Source: Linnemannia hyalina (Eukaryota > Mortierellomycota > Mortierellomycetes > Mortierellales > Mortierellaceae). From it: DNA of 64,000 nt. Below the pieces are notes generated by a model. The model searched no databases. It saw only the letters and a list, made by a program, of their open reading frames with translations, and was not told the origin of the DNA. Position 1 is the stretch's first letter; each line of letters begins with the position of its first letter. A program made the translations under genes and the position numbers. Location of the stretch: positions 2,356,001 through 2,420,000 of the forward strand of contig JAHRHY010000003.1 of NCBI GenBank assembly GCA_019671135.1. The letters are read 5' to 3'. Positions 47,516 through 59,444 of the stretch are shown in pieces.

Positions 47516-49301
47516 TTATTTTGTCAAGGTGGTGGTCGGTTTTCCTTGGGGTGTAGGTTGGAAATCCTTCAAGTACTTGGAATCAGCAAAGGCGGCCTTG
47601 CCTGCATACCCCCAAGTCGCCTCTCGCGCGCCCTCCCAAGCATGAGGTCCTATCAATCGGTACTGAATCGGCGTAGGAGGTCCAAAGATTGTCTCTGTCT
47701 TTAACCTCAACCCTTCCACCAATCCAAACTTGGACACCAACTTAGCGAGCGAAGGGAAACATCCGATCTTGGTCGCCAGACTGTCACAGTAAGTAGCGTA
47801 ATCGACCTGGATCGTGTGTCGGGGTGTATCGTCGTATCGAGTGCGGATGTACTTCTTAAGCTCCTTAATGTCCTTGTCCATGTCCTGCTCCGAGGGCAAG
47901 GGATCCATCTTGCCAACAAGCGTCCGGACCAGGAAACGGCACTGCATCTCTGAAATGGGCATGATGGCTCCAAGAGGCTGGAAGAGTCCGACAAAAGCCA
48001 TGTTGGGGTGCCGTGGGGGAATCATGTAGTTCCATGTCCAGACCTGGTTGCTCTGCTCTGCGCTCGCCTTACCGTCAGTCACGATCGAGGGGTCCAAGGC
48101 CGGGAAACTGATATGGTATCCTGTACAATAAACGACGGCATCGACATGGTCGACCACGGTGCCGTCCTCAAACTCGACCCGTTTACCAGGTCCCAACTTC
48201 TTGATATTTTTGACAGGCTTGACTGTGCCGGTTGTGATACGTTCGGGTAGGAGGGTGTTGATAGTAGGATGGGACTCGAACGGCCTGCGGATAGGCTTCA
48301 TGTTCTTGTGAATGGGTGGGGAGAAGCGGGTAATGAGAAATGCAAAGATGAATTGCACCAAAAAGAATGGGATAGTATGCGTCAGACGAGTACGGCTATG
48401 GTCCAGTGGCTTGCTGAGCAACCAACGGGGTGCAATCCATGCAGGTCGTCGGCAGGAGAGATAGACCTGGGACTGGTTCAACGAGAGCTCAACCGCCAAA
48501 TCGACTGCACTGTTACCGAGTCCAACAACAATCACAGTCTTGTCCCTGTAGGCATCCGCCTGGCGATAGAAATGCGAATGCAGCTGCTCGCCCGTGTAAG
48601 CCTCAAGGTCGTTGGGGTTCATGCCGACGAAAGTAGGGTAGCGGGGCTTCCAATGGTGACCAGAGCACATCATCACGTAGTCAAAGATCTCCTCCTGGAT
48701 CTCAGGCAAGGGTGAGTCAGGTCCAACATTGGCAGGGAGGACAGGGTGGAAGCGAACCGACCAGCGCTTCTGTTCGTCGTGCAGTTCCTTGACCTCGAGG
48801 ACTTTGGTGCTGAATCGAATATGACGTCTGAGGTCAAAATGTTCGGCGTACTTGTCAAAGTAGAAGGCGACCTTTTGGTTGGGGAGATAGGTGGGCCAGT
48901 CGAGAGGGATAGGGAAATCAGAGTAAGTCATGAGCTCCTTGGAGGTGTTGATGATGGTCGACTTGTAGACGGAGGAGTGTGGATTGGGGTTGTCCTCCGA
49001 GACCTCGACGTAGCGCCAGAGTCCACCCAGGTAGCTTTCTTGTTCAAAGGCGACAACGTCGATCAGGTCCTTTTCGTCGAGGCACTCCTTGATGGCCGTC
49101 AGACCTGAGGCACCTATTGCCGCCGTCGATTACAATGAGAATGTAAAAAGGAGTTAACGGTCCGTCAACTGATACCATCACATCAATCGGTGCGCTTGTG
49201 CTCCATGGGCAAACCACCGGCAGGCAAGTAAAAAGTTGCACTTTCGTACCTGCTCCGATAACTGCGACTCGCTTCTTCTGTTGTGATGGTGGCACTGTCA
49301 T
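47516..49301 (-). CDS. Flavin-containing monooxygenase (FMO-like)
   Basis: Minus-strand exons are 49301-49250 and 49113-47516, giving 549 residues. Such enzymes use FAD, NADPH and oxygen to oxygenate N- or S-containing substrates. Visible motifs are the FAD-binding VIGAGASGLTAIKE at about residues 14-27, the FMO-type SGHHWKPRYPTFVG at about 168-181, and the NADPH-binding VVGLGNSAVDLAVE at about 213-226. A second FAD/NADP-linked YCTGYHISFPALD follows. A hydrophobic stretch (FFLVQFIFAFLITRF) may give membrane association, as in many FMOs. The substrate cannot be inferred. The intron splits the glycine-rich FAD loop, which fixes the upstream exon and start. Confidence 0.93.
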
Positions 49302-49988
49302 GATGTCGGCAGGATGGAATGAATGAAGAAGTGGATGAATGAGAGAAGGAAGGAATGAATGAATGAATGAAAAAGGTTGGAAGTGAGAGTTGGTGGAGAA
49401 CACGGAAAATAAAAAAAATGAGGGTGTGGGCTCTCGCCTCGGTTCGATCGCCAATTTCTGTCTGACGAATCTGTGTCCTCATGGTTCGAATCTAAGGAAG
49501 TGATATAAAACACAAAACGATGGGACTGCAGGCATGGTTCTGCACAGTGGTGATTCTAATGCGATCGACGTGTATGTATCCATAGCCCGCAAAATCACCA
49601 GAGCATGGACACTCTGGACCAGTGTTGCTTTGCAGGAGAAAATCCCATTGCCCGATAGCAAACTAAAGGGTACTGTACAGTACTAGCGCGAAGCGAAATT
49701 AAGAACGACGTGACCTGCTCGAGTTCGTAAACAAAAAAGGCATGCAGCTCACTTCTGAACCGAAAATAGCAACGCGCGCTTCTTTGCGTGTCGGGTCACA
49801 CTCCACAATCACTTTCAAACAAGTCATTTCCTAATCGACAGCAAGTTGTTTATTATAGTTTTCGTGAACGAGGCGAAAGAGTATTGGAAAAAAACAGTCA
49901 TTCTTCATTCTCCTGTATTTGAATGAGAAAGAGTATGTGTCCAGTGTGGTCTCCAGTGAATACAACGCAGGGAGTGTTGTTGGCGACC
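49302..49988. other. Spacer between CHZ1-like and FMO genes
   Basis: About 690 bp. It contains an (AATG)n-like run near 49317-49372 upstream of the FMO start, and no coding signal. It includes the FMO promoter and the 3' end of the neighbouring gene. Confidence 0.45.
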
Positions 49989-51124
49989 CTATTCCTCGTC
50001 CGAAGACCTGTCGGGTCCGAACTTGGAGTAGTCGACCCTGGCGCCGCGTGTCCTTCTGGAGCCAGTAATGATGTTGCTCGTATCGATGGCGACCTCGTCT
50101 AAGAAAGAAATTTTGAATGAAAGAAAATCGATAGCACGTCAATTGAATGAACTTTGGCGCCGCCACAAGACTCATGTGTTCCCCTCCTCCTGTTCAGAGA
50201 GCAACAAGCACACGTTTGCATAATGCACGCAAGCAAGCGATAATAGCAACTTCAACGTACCACCAGAGCCTTCAGACTCGCTGGCGACAGACAAGTTATC
50301 GCTATCCTCATCGCTGTCAGAACCCTTGCTCTTCTTCTTTGATTTCGACTTTGTAGAGGACGAGGACGATTTCTTCTTTGGTGGCGGTGAGCGGCGAGAG
50401 GATGACTTCTTGACGGGGGCGCTCTTCCGCTTCTTTGACTTTGGCCTATCCGAATCCTCTGAATCCACGTCCGAAAATTCTTCCGAAATATCGCTCTGGA
50501 CATCGTCGTCCTCAGAGTCGTCGTTAATCAAGTCATCATCATCGTCAGAGTCTACATCGGATAAGTCAAAGGGAACAGCAGAAGGACAAGTCAGTAGGTG
50601 AAAAATAACGCGTTACTGTCTGGCTGGTCCCCTTTGACTCGACGAAGAAAAAAAAGAAAAGTGATTGCGAAAAGCATTCGAATCGCGTTCCCACAGGAGT
50701 GTTTTTTGCATAATGACCATCCACCTTTCCACCTCTTACCATCATGCTTGAGAGAGCGGCCCTTGCCGGGGAACTTTGCCTTTGTGATGGGCTTGGACTT
50801 GTGGCTGCTGTTTGACGAAGACTTGGACTTGGCAGCCTCGGGCTTCTTTGCAGGAGCAGCTGGCCTGGTAGAGCGAGGGAATTAAAAAAAAAGACGATGT
50901 GAATCAGTACGCTTGATGAAGAAAACACAGAGTTCTCATTTGCTGCGCTTGTTTCCTTGTGGTAGTTGATTGTAAAGGTCGATTACTATTTTGCCGCCGT
51001 CAAGAAGTGATGGCGAGCTTGTTTTTTTTGTTCTCTATTTGACTAGTAAGACATACTTTGAGTCGTTAGCGCGTTTGGCGGCAAGGGCTTCGAGCTTGCG
51101 CTTTCTATCGGCGGCGTCAGACAT
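49989..51124 (-). CDS. CHZ1: CHZ1-like histone H2A.Z chaperone
   Basis: Minus-strand exons are 51124-51057, 50864-50740, 50551-50261 and 50098-49989, giving 197 residues. The N-terminus is basic (MSDAADRKRKLEALAAKR). The middle is a long acidic/serine tract (DSDDDDDLINDDSEDDD) followed by a K/S-rich block (KSKKRKSAPVKKSSSRR). The C-terminal EVAIDTSNIITGSRRTRGAR and VDYSKF match the CHZ motif that binds H2A.Z-H2B dimers. Role and nuclear location are inferred from that motif. It is divergent from the PPR gene across about 440 bp. HIRIP3-type proteins share the same motif, so the exact ortholog is less certain than the domain. Confidence 0.8.
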
Positions 51125-51567
51125 GATGGTTGGAGGAGGTGTGGGAGGAGTGTGAGTGGGGTGGAGGAGAGGAGGAAAAAGAGAGAAAAAAGAAAAACAG
51201 AGAGAGAGGGGAGGTGAGCAAAGGGGAGAGGACTGACGAGAGGTCTCTCTGCCGCTATCTCTGCACCAACCACACAGCGAGCTTATGTTTGCCACTGTGT
51301 CCTCTTTGCCCTGACCTTTTCCCTTGTTTCCCTTCTTTTTTTTCTCAGTGACCGTTTCACTCAGAATTATTCAAACCACAAAGTCTCGCCTTTCCTTCTC
51401 GGCATGTTTTGAGGTGGCTTGGCCCGAATGCCTCCACCCACCGTTACTCTCGCCTCAGACACACCTCTGTACTCCAACTCCACAACCAAGGAAAGGAAAA
51501 AGCTCCTTTTTTATCCTCACTCTTCCTCCTCCTCCACTCCTTCCATTATACCCCCGACAACGATCGC
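51125..51567. promoter_or_regulatory. Divergent promoter of CHZ1-like and PPR genes
   Basis: About 440 bp with a GA-rich block next to the chaperone gene (51130-51235) and a C/T-rich leader toward the PPR gene. The frame of the PPR gene is open upstream to 51409 but lacks an ATG before 51568. Confidence 0.5.
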
Positions 51568-54147
51568 ATGTCATGCTACATTTGCCGGCATTGTGCTAGA
51601 GGCCCACCACGGATTCCTACAAGGATACCAGCACTCTCCTCCTCCTCACTCTCCTCCTCCTCCATTCCTCCACCCGCCCTAGCAAAAACTAGATCCCTTT
51701 CAACTCAAGCCGCCACCACACCCACACCCGCCGCTTCTACAGCTCGGTCAAATACATCGCCATCAAGGACGCTAGCGGCTTCAAAACCTCAATGGCACGC
51801 GTCTACCACAACCTCAGTACAAAAACCAGCACCAGTATCGAGCACCTCCTCACGGAAACCTTCAGCTGAAGGGGACAAGCATGCAGCAGGATTGACGGCG
51901 ACGTCGGTGTCTCTTATTCGGAGTGCTCAACGGAGGATCGATCAATTGGCACTCAACCTTGAAGTCGACGCCCTTTATATCCAGTTCTGGAGAATCTGCC
52001 AAACAGCCACGATCGAGGAACAACGCCAGATCTGGTCAGGAAACTACGATCGCGACCCTACCTCTTCCTCAGCAGCATCGACGAGTAGCAACAGCATCGG
52101 CAATGGCCCTCGGAGTGCGAAGAGTCGGCAGGAATCATTATACCGGGCGTTCAACTCCCCAGCCAGACCCAAATCATCATCCCCACCAAGAGGCCAACAG
52201 GATACCCTGAGGATTCCCTGCGGCAAGCCGTCGACAACAACAAAACCATCAACGAAATCTTCAGCGGCATCAATAACAACGAGGAATACGACGTCGACTT
52301 TCACGATGCGCTTTCTTGGGCAGTCCCATGCGAAGCGGTTACTCCAAATGCACCAGTACTTTGAGCAGGTTCTCGGGATCCCGATCGGCTACAATGCGCG
52401 GATCGCGTTGTTGGTGGCGTTTTCGAGTCGAGGTGACATGATCACAACACTCAACCTCTTTCGACAGTGGCAACAACCTTCCTCCTTTCGCGGCGCACAG
52501 ACGGATCGAGGAGGAGTAGGAGGGGGGAAGGAGATGTACTCGGTCGTAATTCGAGGGCTGATCGGGAGGAACTTTCAGGACTCGGAGCGGCGGTCGTTTT
52601 ATGTCCAGGATGATCCAACATCTGGGATCCGGAATCAGGGCGTCACACAAGTCTACACCGCCCTCGAGTTGTTTTACGACCTGTTGCGCCAAGGAGGAAC
52701 ACCAACCTTTGAGACGTATCATTCCCTGATTGTGGGACTCTCGACATTCAAGAACGACATGGAGGCGGCGGAGCTGTTGCTGGACCATATGATTGTCAAG
52801 AAAAAACGCCCCTATGTCCAGGTGCTTCACGTCATGTGTCGAGAGTATGCGCGTCGGAAGGACTTCTTGGCGGTCGAGAGGATCTTTGGGATGCTGAAGG
52901 AGTACGGGATCCGACCCCGGGCGGTGACTTGTAATGTCATGCTGCGAGCAATCTTTCAGATGTCGACCCTCGAGGCTCTCCAGTACCTTGGTCATCGGGA
53001 ACCGGGACTGAATCTTGACGCGATGGCAGATCAGCTGAAGCGACAAAAGGTGCAGCATCTTCGGGAGTACATGCATGAGAACGGAACCATGCCCAACGAC
53101 GGGACCTTCAGCATCCTCTGTTACGGCTTTGGCCATATGGTGAGTGGGTTCCCAGATCTCCAGGAGGTGATGGTTGAGATGGTACAAGGACCGTCTGCGA
53201 TGAAGCCCAACTTGGTTGTCCTCAACTCGCTGCTGTTTGCGCATCTGAACCATGGCAAGATCAGGAAGGCTGAGTCGATTCTGGACCAGATCTTGCAGTC
53301 TTTCCACCCTTTCGAGGATTTGTCGTATGCCTATACACCCCGCCGACGTCAACAGTCAGAGAGTCCCTTCAGGAAACAAGCGTCTACGAGTACGAACACG
53401 ACCAGCACGCTCAAAGAGGAAACTGACCTCAGCGATCACAACCTCCCAGGAATACCCATGGTCCCAGGCAAGGGCGCCTTCCACGCATTGATGCTGGCGT
53501 ATGTCGAGCAAGGGGATATATCATCTATGGAACGTATAGTCGACAAGATGATCCAGGCACAGCACCAACAGCGGGACCAACACTACCAACGGCGCCAGCT
53601 GGCAGCACGTCTCTCCAAGTCGTCCAAAGGTCGTTCGTGGTCATCATCACCCACACTCCGCCACTTGAAGGTCGATCTGGAGGCAGACGAATACACCGCA
53701 ACCATCATGCTTCTCGGCTACCTGACTCGACGGGATCTGGTCAAGGCCGACCTGATCCAGCAACAGATCCGAGCCCACCCGGACTGGCGGTCGAGTTCCT
53801 TATTCCTGGACCGGGACGAGAACCGGCAGGAGCTGGTTGATTTTGTTCGTCACCAGAGTTCTAAGGAGATTGCCCGGCGGTCATTGTTGCAGTCTGCTAC
53901 TGAGGAAGAAGATGGCGATTCTGGTGAAAGCGGTCAGCGCTCGGTGATTGAGGATATCAAGACAGCAACGGCAGCAGGAACGGCGGCGGCGACGACGACG
54001 ACGACAAAGCCATTGAGTGGTGACCTGCAGGGAGAGCTGGATGACGATATCGAGATAGACGTGACGACCTTGTCAGCGAAACTTCGGGGCCTGATGAACT
54101 CTTCTTCACCCACAACCACCTCGTCCTCATCACCATCATCTTCATAG
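51568..54147 (+). CDS. Mitochondrial pentatricopeptide-repeat (PPR) protein
   Basis: A single exon of 859 residues from the first ATG (MSCYICRHCARGPPRIPTR). The N-terminal 150 residues are S/T/P/R-rich without acidic clusters, as in mitochondrial presequences. Helical PPR-type repeats are clearest at about residues 355-470: FETYHSLIVGLSTFKNDMEA, KRPYVQVLHVMCREYARRKD, VERIFGMLKEYGIRPRAVTC. Further copies occur near 540-580 (KPNLVVLNSLLFAHLNHGKI) and 630-660 (FHALMLAYVEQGDISSMER). PPR proteins bind organellar RNA and support processing or translation; the target cannot be inferred. The C-terminus is T/S-rich. A 337-codon antisense frame over this gene is a shadow. Confidence 0.85.
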   Translation: MSCYICRHCARGPPRIPTRIPALSSSSLSSSSIPPPALAKTRSLSTQAATTPTPAASTARSNTSPSRTLAASKPQWHASTTTSVQKPAPVSSTSSRKPSAEGDKHAAGLTATSVSLIRSAQRRIDQLALNLEVDALYIQFWRICQTATIEEQRQIWSGNYDRDPTSSSAASTSSNSIGNGPRSAKSRQESLYRAFNSPARPKSSSPPRGQQDTLRIPCGKPSTTTKPSTKSSAASITTRNTTSTFTMRFLGQSHAKRLLQMHQYFEQVLGIPIGYNARIALLVAFSSRGDMITTLNLFRQWQQPSSFRGAQTDRGGVGGGKEMYSVVIRGLIGRNFQDSERRSFYVQDDPTSGIRNQGVTQVYTALELFYDLLRQGGTPTFETYHSLIVGLSTFKNDMEAAELLLDHMIVKKKRPYVQVLHVMCREYARRKDFLAVERIFGMLKEYGIRPRAVTCNVMLRAIFQMSTLEALQYLGHREPGLNLDAMADQLKRQKVQHLREYMHENGTMPNDGTFSILCYGFGHMVSGFPDLQEVMVEMVQGPSAMKPNLVVLNSLLFAHLNHGKIRKAESILDQILQSFHPFEDLSYAYTPRRRQQSESPFRKQASTSTNTTSTLKEETDLSDHNLPGIPMVPGKGAFHALMLAYVEQGDISSMERIVDKMIQAQHQQRDQHYQRRQLAARLSKSSKGRSWSSSPTLRHLKVDLEADEYTATIMLLGYLTRRDLVKADLIQQQIRAHPDWRSSSLFLDRDENRQELVDFVRHQSSKEIARRSLLQSATEEEDGDSGESGQRSVIEDIKTATAAGTAAATTTTTKPLSGDLQGELDDDIEIDVTTLSAKLRGLMNSSSPTTTSSSSPSSS

Positions 54148-54343
54148 AAAACCTATCCATCATAAACAAGACCCCTTCTTTAGACCACTGCCACAACAGT
54201 AATAATTTCGTCCACCTGCTCTATTGTGCATATTTCCGTTTGTTTTGAAAACACTTTTCGTTTTAATATGATATGCTGCAAAGGAATGTGGGGAAGAAGA
54301 AAAAAAAATGGGTGCAAAAGGAGAGAAAAAGAAGAGGGAGGCT

Positions 54344-55925
54344 TTACTTTTTGCAGTTGGCCTTGTGTCCCTTCTTCCAGTCGTTGACCTGGCACAAGCG
54401 TGAGCAGTAGAATCGCTTTTTGCAACCAGCACATCTCTGGAACTCATCCTTCTTGGTCTCCTTGTTCTCACACTCCTTGGCCGCACAGGTCTTCAATCCG
54501 GAAGGATCTACATCCTGCTTGACCGAGGAAGAACCGCTAGCACCCTCCTGTGCAGCAAGCTGCTCCGCGATGATAGTCCTCTTGGCGCTCAAGGTACGGG
54601 CCAAGAACTCGAACGACTGGGCACCGCCGTTAGAAGTAATCAAGGCCAACTCGAACAGGTTCTGGGCACGGTCAAGATCATAGAGTCCAAACTCCTTGGA
54701 TCCGTAAATCATGCCCAACAACTGGATCGATTCCCACTCGGCGAAAGCAGCAGCCTTGTTGAGGTAGGACATGGCGGTGTGGAGGTACTCCTTGGGGTCG
54801 GACGAGTACGAGCGGTCGGATTCGGGGAGCTGGTCGCGCAAGCTCTTGTCGGTTGCCATGGTGAAGAAGAGCTTTCCGAGCTGGGTGCCTGAGGCTGCGT
54901 ATTCGTAGTGGAGACCGCGGGTGTAGTATTCGATTGCCAGGGGCAGATCGACATCAATCTTGGGGACTGCCTTGGGGCTACCCTCCTGGTAGATCATGCC
55001 GAGGTTGTGAGCCGAATCCGGGTAACCTAGTTGTTCAAATTATTTAATTTGATAGGGTGAGTGAGAATCTCAATCATGGCAAAAAAAAGAACGAGCGCGA
55101 ACTTCCACTCGAAAGACACAGCTCCCATAGTATTGCCAGCATTTGACCAAAAAAAATTAATAGAAACTTACCGTAGTCGGCGGCCTTGACGTACCACTCG
55201 ATGGCCTTGTGCCAATCACCCTTCTGGTCAAAGTGCCATGCAGCCTTGTGCATCGCCATGGGATTACCCTCCTCGGCAGCCTTGAGGTAGTACTCCAACG
55301 AGACCTGCTCAGGATCCTCGCCCTCCAGACAGTTCTCTCCTTGGCACTCCTTGAACTCGTGCAAGTAGAACGATCCCAACTGGACAGCAGCCATCGTGAA
55401 CTTGAACTTGTCGAACGCATAATCATAAAACTTCTTGGCCTCCCGGAAGTTGGGCGACGACAAAGGCGACGACTTCTTACCCTCGGGAGCATTCGAATCA
55501 TCACGCATACCACCCAACAAGAACCCATTCGACAACACCTCCTGGATAGTCATGTCCTCCATCTTCTTGCTCCCATCCAACTTCAGATACTCGCGCGCCT
55601 TGTTCAAATCCATGTCCGTCTCCATCAACGCCACAAAGACGGCCTTCTGGATCTCCTGCAGGTTGAGAACTTCCTGGGAGTAGACCTCGGGGGCACGCTC
55701 GAGCTTCTTGCTGACAGAGTTGCGCTCCTTGCGGTCCTCACCAAACTTGCGGGCCATTTCTGGGAAGAGGGTGGGGACTGCGGGTTCGAGGGAGGGGTCG
55801 ACGACATGGTAGAGGGCCAAGAGGATATGGCACTGCTCGCGAGAGAGACCCAGGAAGGCCTCGACGGGGGCCTCGTTGCTGTCGATAACGATGGGCGTCT
55901 CGGGGACTTCTTCGATGATGGCCAT
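54344..55925 (-). CDS. SEL1-repeat protein with C-terminal MYND zinc finger
   Basis: Minus-strand exons are 55925-55172 and 55026-54344, giving 478 residues. Start MAIIEEVPETPIV is preferred over an in-frame ATG 19 codons upstream. SEL1-like TPR-type helices lie at about 160-300: YYLKAAEEGNPMAMHKAAWH, KAIEWYVKAADYGYPDSAHN, LGMIYQEG. Later ones occur around MSYLNKAAAFAEWESIQLLG. The last 45 residues form a MYND finger (CAAKECENKE, FQRCAGCKKRFYCSRLCQV, HKANC). Both modules mediate protein-protein contacts, so an adaptor role is likely; no catalytic domain is seen. It is convergent with the PPR gene, 196 bp apart. Confidence 0.85.
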
Positions 55926-57469
55926 GGCTGTTGTTGAGTGTTGATGGTGATTGAATGGAAGCAAAGGAGAGTGAATGGCCAAATGAATCTCAGGTAAAAA
56001 AGCGTATTTTGACTCGAGTGACTGTTTCTGCCATAGTGACCGAACAACACCAAGCGACCACTTCGCCTGTCAGACATGATACATCACATATGTGAAGCGG
56101 TGTTCGAAAAAAATGGACGTGGATTCTAGCGAGGGCCTAGGCAAACGTCGTGTCGGCACAGAAGTGGGAAGGAGCTATCTATACTATTATCATAGCCAGG
56201 GTGGCGAAGAAGGCGAAAATAAAAGTCCTAGAATAAAGGGTTATCTATGTTACTCTTCGTCTTGATAGCGACTCTCTCCGGGGGTGGGGTCATCGACTTC
56301 AAACCCGATTAGAAATCCTCTTTCTGCCAAGAAGTGACTACGGGAATGCATATCGTTTTGTCCTCACCTCCAAGTTTGGTCTCTGTCTCTTCGATATGAA
56401 CAAGAAAATGCCCGAGGTGACTCTTTTGACGGACCCTGGTGTCTATTCTCGTTTCTTTCACTAGGCGACCGACAAATGCTACATAGGAATGGAACAGGAG
56501 GCTGAGCCTCCTTGATAGAAAAAGAAAAAAGAATTCCAACTTTTGAAAGTTCTTTCTTCACTCCCTCCTTCCGTTTCAAAAGTCCAGTTGTAATTTGTCG
56601 GAAATCATGTATAAAAGTTGATGTGGCTTCATTCTTGCAGCTGTGGGAAGGGATGAACCAGCATGATCACCGAAGTAGTGACAAAAGGGCGAAATGAAAG
56701 TAAAAATATCCACAGGCAGGCAGCAGGAGTAGGAGCAGGAAGTGGTTTTGGAGGCGCGGTTAAGTCTTCGCCAGGCACACTTGTTGAACTTTTTCCTGTT
56801 TCTTTTTTCATTGTTCTTTTCTTTTCTTGATGATTTCCTTTCATGATGATTTCCTTCCTAGAAGTCATTACTAACCAAGCACTACGTGGGAAGTAGTGGT
56901 AACATCCTTTTTCTGTTGTGCAAGCGTGTATCACAATTGGCGAAGAATAGGAGATGGGCGTTATTGGTGCTTTGGGGTTTTGCAAAAGAGTAAGAGCAGG
57001 CAGTGCGATGGTATGTCGTCATTTTTAAAATTATTTTTGCACCCTTTTCATTAACAGTATCGATGCAGTACCATCGGCCATAATAACCAATGGCATCAAG
57101 AAGTGGACGGTGAAGGCGAAAAAGAAGCCCTCCTTCGCCAGTACTCTGGTAGAAAGGGTTTGATATGTATTCTTTGCCGCCCTCACCACCCCTCCAAATA
57201 CTATAAATACGGTATCGGTATCATTTTCGATTTCTTTTCCTCTCTTCATTATCGTCATTTTCTTTTCTTTATCTCAGTCCTACACTTCACCATTATTCAT
57301 CACCCAAAGTAACCTCCTCACCACCACAACCCCAAGCAATATACCCTCACCACTACCACAGATCCCACATCTTTCTTCCTTTAACACACCTAAACACAAC
57401 TTGTAATAAACCCAAGCACAACTCATCCCATCCCAAAACCCTCACACAACAAAACAACCTCAAAAAAAG
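55926..57469. other. Intergenic region with promoter of the following small gene
   Basis: About 1.5 kb without a supported gene. TATAAATA at 57202-57209 is followed by a long C/A-rich leader up to the ATG at 57470. Short frames around 56300-57000 lack coding character. Confidence 0.45.
57202..57209 (+). promoter_or_regulatory. TATA box of the 57470 gene
   Basis: TATAAATA about 260 bp before the ATG, followed by T-rich then C/A-rich leader sequence, a typical fungal arrangement. Confidence 0.5.
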
Positions 57470-57826
57470 ATGACTCCCGGCTTTAGCACATCTTACAACC
57501 GCCTTCACAACCAACCAGGAGACCGATCCACCTCACCTACTTCCTCCATGAAGAATGTGGTAGTAACGACTTATACGGAACGACAAGCCCCCAATATCCT
57601 CGCCATACAACAAGAAGGTGCAATTATCGTACAAGAAAATCAGGATGCTATCATGGCAAGCGCATTGGCAGCAAACGAACAACAGACCCAGGAGTCGATT
57701 GGAGCAACATTGGCAGCACAACAACAACAGCAGCAGCAAGGTGGTGGTCCTCTCCAAAACAACACTGGCCAACCCAACGGCAACGGAGCTGCGCCAGCAA
57801 ATCAAGGACAAGGCCAGGGCCAGTAG
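57470..57826 (+). CDS. Small Gln-rich protein, function unknown
   Basis: A 118-residue frame (MTPGFSTSYNRLHNQPGD) with a strong upstream TATA and A-rich context at the ATG. The centre is an Ala/Gln-rich amphipathic helix (ILAIQQEGAIIVQENQDAI, MASALAANEQQTQESIGATL). It then becomes QQQQ- and G/N/Q-rich to the stop. No family recognised. A short 25-bp tandem duplication follows in the 3' region. Promoter strength suggests expression, but no function can be inferred. Confidence 0.55.
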   Translation: MTPGFSTSYNRLHNQPGDRSTSPTSSMKNVVVTTYTERQAPNILAIQQEGAIIVQENQDAIMASALAANEQQTQESIGATLAAQQQQQQQGGGPLQNNTGQPNGNGAAPANQGQGQGQ

Positions 57827-57856
57827 TGACCGTGTCCCAGCCCACTCGCCTCCTCG

Positions 57857-57913
57857 CCAAGGCCAAGAAAGTCTCTGCTCTCCAAGGCCAAGAAAGTCTC
57901 TGCTCTCCAAGGC
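57857..57913 (+). repeat. 25-bp tandem duplication
   Basis: Two identical 25-base units starting CCAAGGCCAAGAAAG, plus seven bases of a third, just downstream of the small Gln-rich gene. Confidence 0.9.
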
Positions 57914-59444
57914 TTACAATCCAGGCGAGGCTGCCCTGACGTCTCAAGCCAACAAGGTCCAAGGGGGGAGAGAGGGTGACGAAATTTTGTTTGGCGCAGG
58001 CGCTCTTGAGCAGGTCCTCAACCACCCCACCTCTCCCTTCCACCCCCATCCTCCACTCTTTTAACAGCTGTACTTTTTCCACCTCCACCATCATCCAATG
58101 CATACTTTTCTATCTTTTTGTTGTTTTTATTTCGTTGATCTGTTCTCTCTCAACCCCTTTTCCTTAATTCGCTATCGATGTGTACATATATTTGTTTGTA
58201 CGACGACGCTTTCACTCCCTCCACATATATGTATTACCCTTTTTGTATTTCTCTACTCCTTGTACTCTCTTTTTTCTCTCTTTGGCTTGGACTCATTCCT
58301 CCTCTTCTTGTAACATCTCACACAAAGCATTAGCCTTAACATTCACTACCTTTCTGTTCATCATTTTTTTTTTCTTGTTCATTATCACATTTTGTTATTA
58401 TTTACCGTGCTCATGGCACAGCTGTTCATTTTCTTTCCACCGCTGCCATAAATAGACCAGATGGAATAAAACAAAAAAAACCGAACCTTCTCATATACAT
58501 CATCTCTCGCTCGCTGTTCATTCATATCTTCTCTTTGTTACTCTTGTTCATACACTCGTTCATCCTTTTACAGTCTGAAGTATAACAAATTATCACAAAT
58601 AACAAAACAAAACAAAACAAAACAAACAAAACAAACCAAATGCACACGGAGCGTTCAAAAATCAACGGATGGCGGGAAGGCTGGAGGGAGGAGTGAGGTT
58701 GTTGTTAATGGTAGCTTTATCACTCTTCTCTCTGTTGCAAAACAATAATGCAAGGGCAAAGACCGTGCCGTGCATATTCACCCATTAAATTAGAAGGGAG
58801 GGAGAGGGGGTAGTAGAAGGCGAGAAAGAGAGAGGGAGGGAAAAATCAAAATGCCAGCCCTTTTTTCTTTTACAAATCATTGAGAAGGTAGGGGGAGCGG
58901 GGTGAGGTAATGTGGCAAGTAAGAAAGTGGAAAAGGCGATCATCCCTCTCTCTGTCTTACACACACACACATACATACACCTTCGTTCCTCCGCGGCGTT
59001 AGTATGCATGACCACCGAATTGCTTAATGTAGATAAGCGATAAAGAGAGGGAACGAGGGGCTCAAAGAGGATAGAAGGAAAATAGAGAAAAGAAAACAAC
59101 AACATTGAAGGAAGGTGAGTTGGATGGCAAGGGTAGGGTGAGTTTGCCTGATCACAGAGACCCATGGGTCCAATGAGGGGATGGCGAGTGAATTTCTAAA
59201 GCAATTGACCGACTCAGGGGTTGATCCTGTTACTGGTTCCTCTTCTGACCCTCTAGGCGAATGCTCTGTGACTCTCTTTCTCTATCTCTCTTTTCACTCT
59301 CGCTTTTTTCTTCTCTCTCTCCTTCTCTTTCTTTTCTTCTTTCTTTTTCTTCACTCATTCTCAGCCTCTTATATAACAACTAATAACAAACACCTAGACA
59401 ACGTACCCTATACATAAAGACACCCTCGCTCATCATCACTATAC
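57914..59444. other. Gene-free, T-rich spacer
   Basis: About 1.5 kb of mostly pyrimidine-rich DNA on plus, with an AAAAC/AACAA-rich simple tract at about 58600-58640. I see no gene. Confidence 0.45.

Noticed and set aside
52339..53352. 337-codon minus-strand frame opposite the PPR gene
   Set aside because: The plus strand carries clear PPR repeats; the antisense frame lacks a promoter context and looks like a coding shadow.
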